Assembly (NCBI GenBank): GCA_949361645.1
Contig: OX442418.1
Location: 7,443,376 to 7,507,375 of the forward strand
Direction of reading: 5' to 3'
Length of the DNA: 64,000 bases
Origin: Spongilla lacustris
Taxonomy: Eukaryota > Porifera > Demospongiae > Spongillida > Spongillidae
Position numbers and translations under genes: made by a program. Within the stretch, counting starts at the first letter, position 1; every line of letters starts with the position of its first letter. This document shows positions 62,001-64,000 of the stretch, one piece after another. The notes beneath the pieces were generated by a model. That model made no database searches. It was not told where the DNA came from and saw only the letters and a list, made by a program, of their open reading frames with translations.

Positions 62001-64000
62001 GGTTTAACATGGTTTATCATAAACCATTCAATGGTAAATTAAATCTAATACACTCAGACATACCACCTATATGTAATAAGATTTACTAAGTAATAATTGT
62101 TTAATTATTAATATTCGTTATTATGATTTTAATGATACTACATGCATTGTGAATATCTCAGTTTAGAAACAACACTTATGGTTTAGCATGGTTAATCATA
62201 ATCCATTCTATGTTAAATTAAATTTAACGCACTCAGACATACCTTCCACATGTAATTAGATTTAATAACTAATAATCGTTTTATTGTTTATAATCGTTAT
62301 TACGATTTTAATGATACTATATGTATTGTGAATATCTCAGTTTAGAAACAACACTTATGGTTTAGCATGGTTTATCATAAACCATTCTATGGTAAATTAA
62401 ATCTAATACACTCAGACATACCACCTATATGTAAATTGATGTACTAAGTATTAATGGTTTAATTATTAATAGTCGTTATTATGATTTTAATGATACTACA
62501 TGTATTGTGAATAGAAACAACACTTATATGGTTTAGCATGGTTAATCATAATCCATTCAATGGTACATTAAATCTAATACACTCAGACATACCACATATA
62601 TGTAATTAGATTTACTAAGTAATAATGTTTTAATTATTAGTAGTCGTTGTTATGATTCTAATGATACTGTATGTATTGTGAATATCTCAGTTTAGGAACA
62701 ACATTTATTGTTTAGCATGGTTTATCATAAACCATGCTATGGTAAATTAAATCTAATACACTCAGACATACCACCTATATGTAAATAGATTTACTAAGTA
62801 GTAATGGTTTAATTATTAATAGTAGTTATAATGATTTTAATGATACTACATGTATTGTGAATATCTCAGTTAAGAAACAACACATGGTTTAACATGGTTT
62901 ATCATAAACCATTCAATGGTAAATTTAATGCAGTACATTCAGACATACCATCTATATGTAAATTGATTTACTAAGTAGTAATGGTTTAATTATTAATAGT
63001 CATTATGATTTTAATGATGCTACATGTATTGTGAATATTTCAGTTTAGAAACAACACTTATGGTTTAACGTGGATTATCATAAACCATTCAATGTTGAAT
63101 TAAATTTAATGCACTCAGACATACCTTACACATGTTATTAGATTTAATAACGAAAAATCGTTTAATTATTTATAATCCTTATTATGATTTTAATGATACT
63201 ATATGTATTGTGAATATCTCAGTTTAGAAACAACACTTATGGTTTAGCATGGTTTATCATAAACCATTCTATGGTAAATTAAATCTAATACACTCAGACA
63301 TACCTCCTATATGTAAATAGATTTTCTAAGTAGTAATGGTTTAATTATTAATAGTAGTTATTATGATTTTAATGATACTACATGCATTGTGAATATCTCA
63401 GTTTAGAAACAACACTTATCGTTTAGCATGGTTAATCATAAACCATTCAATGGTAAAATAAATCTAATACACTCAGACATACCAACTATATGTAATTAGA
63501 TTTACTAAGTAGTAGTGGTTTAAGTATTAATAGTCATTATTATGATTTTAATGATAATATATGTATTGTGAATATCTCAGTTTAGAAGCAACACTTATCG
63601 TTTAGCATGTATTATTATAAAGCATTCAATGGTAAATTAAATCTAATACACTCAGACATACCCCCTATATGTAAATAGATTTACTAAGTAGTAATGGTTT
63701 AATTATTAATAGTAGTTATTATGATTTTAATGATACTACATGCATTGTGAATATCTCAGTTTAGAAACAACACTTATCGTTTAGCATGGTTAATCATAAA
63801 CCATTCAATGGTAAAATAAATCTAATACACTCAGACATACCAACTATATGTAATTAGATTTACTAAGTAGTAGTGGTTTAAGTATTAATAGTCATTATTA
63901 TGATTTTAATGATAATATATGTATTGTGAATATCTCAGTTTAGAAGCAACACTTATCGTTTAGCATGTATTATTATAAAGCATTCAATGGTAAATTAAAT
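56063..64000 (+). repeat. Diverged satellite flank, right of the retroelements (about 44 monomers)
   Basis: The same 179-bp monomer continues in the same orientation to the window edge. It has more substitutions, small deletions (for example at about 62510) and variants shared with 42.4-47 kb. Local multi-monomer duplications are visible. The variant TAATAAACTCAGACATACCC has AAACT at 60441, 61156 and 61693 (steps of 715 and 537). The most diverged monomers lie at about 62.2 and 63.1 kb. No gene is seen. Confidence 0.95.
63363..64000 (+). repeat. Recent 358-bp dimeric repeat at the window end
   Basis: The segment beginning at about 63363 is repeated 358 bp later, apparently without change up to the window edge. 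Shared rare variants include CTTATCGTTTAGCATGG, AAGTAGTAGTGGTTTAAG and GTATTATTATAAAGCATTC. It is a two-monomer higher-order unit and may continue beyond the window. Confidence 0.85.

Overview
The window looks like nuclear DNA from a eukaryote, most likely a marine invertebrate. The clues are a very AT-rich tandem satellite, a Ty3/gypsy LTR retrotransposon primed by a tRNA-Ser-like sequence, and a non-LTR retrotransposon whose product starts with a cysteine-rich CXC-like domain. From memory, such N-termini are common in sponge and cnidarian predicted proteins; I could not check this, so the taxon is a guess. I see no bacterial operons, rRNA genes, tRNA genes or CRISPR arrays.

Layout. (1) Positions 1-1111 hold the 3' part of an unrecognised protein-coding frame with a proline-rich tail. 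(2) Positions 1203-1509 hold about 1.7 satellite monomers in reverse orientation. (3) Positions 1510-47081 are an uninterrupted forward array of about 255 monomers of 179 bp, about 26% GC. It contains higher-order repeats (HORs), including a 5725-bp unit (about 32 monomers) and a unit of about 4293 bp (about 24 monomers). Monomers become more diverged beyond about 38 kb. (4) Positions 47082-52137 are a complete Ty3/gypsy element on the minus strand. Its 173-bp LTRs are identical by eye and flanked by the 4-bp target duplication ATAC. (5) Positions 52138-52269 are leftover satellite. (6) Positions ~52270-56062 are a non-LTR retrotransposon on the plus strand. Its single intact ORF encodes a CXC-like domain, two zinc fingers, a reverse transcriptase and a C-terminal restriction-like endonuclease (RLE). 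(7) Positions ~56063-64000 are diverged satellite of the same family, running off the window.

How the parts relate. The satellite is the host landscape and both retroelements sit inside it, 132 bp apart, with intact coding frames, so both look young. The gypsy element carries a textbook -1 frameshift signal (GGGAAAC, 6-nt spacer, 10-bp bulged hairpin) joining gag to pol. The RLE element has almost no 5' leader and its frame stays open back into the satellite. This is compatible with, but does not prove, dependence on satellite transcription or targeting of the satellite. Near-nucleosomal monomer length, AT richness and HOR structure make the array a reasonable centromere or pericentromere candidate. 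That is inference only.
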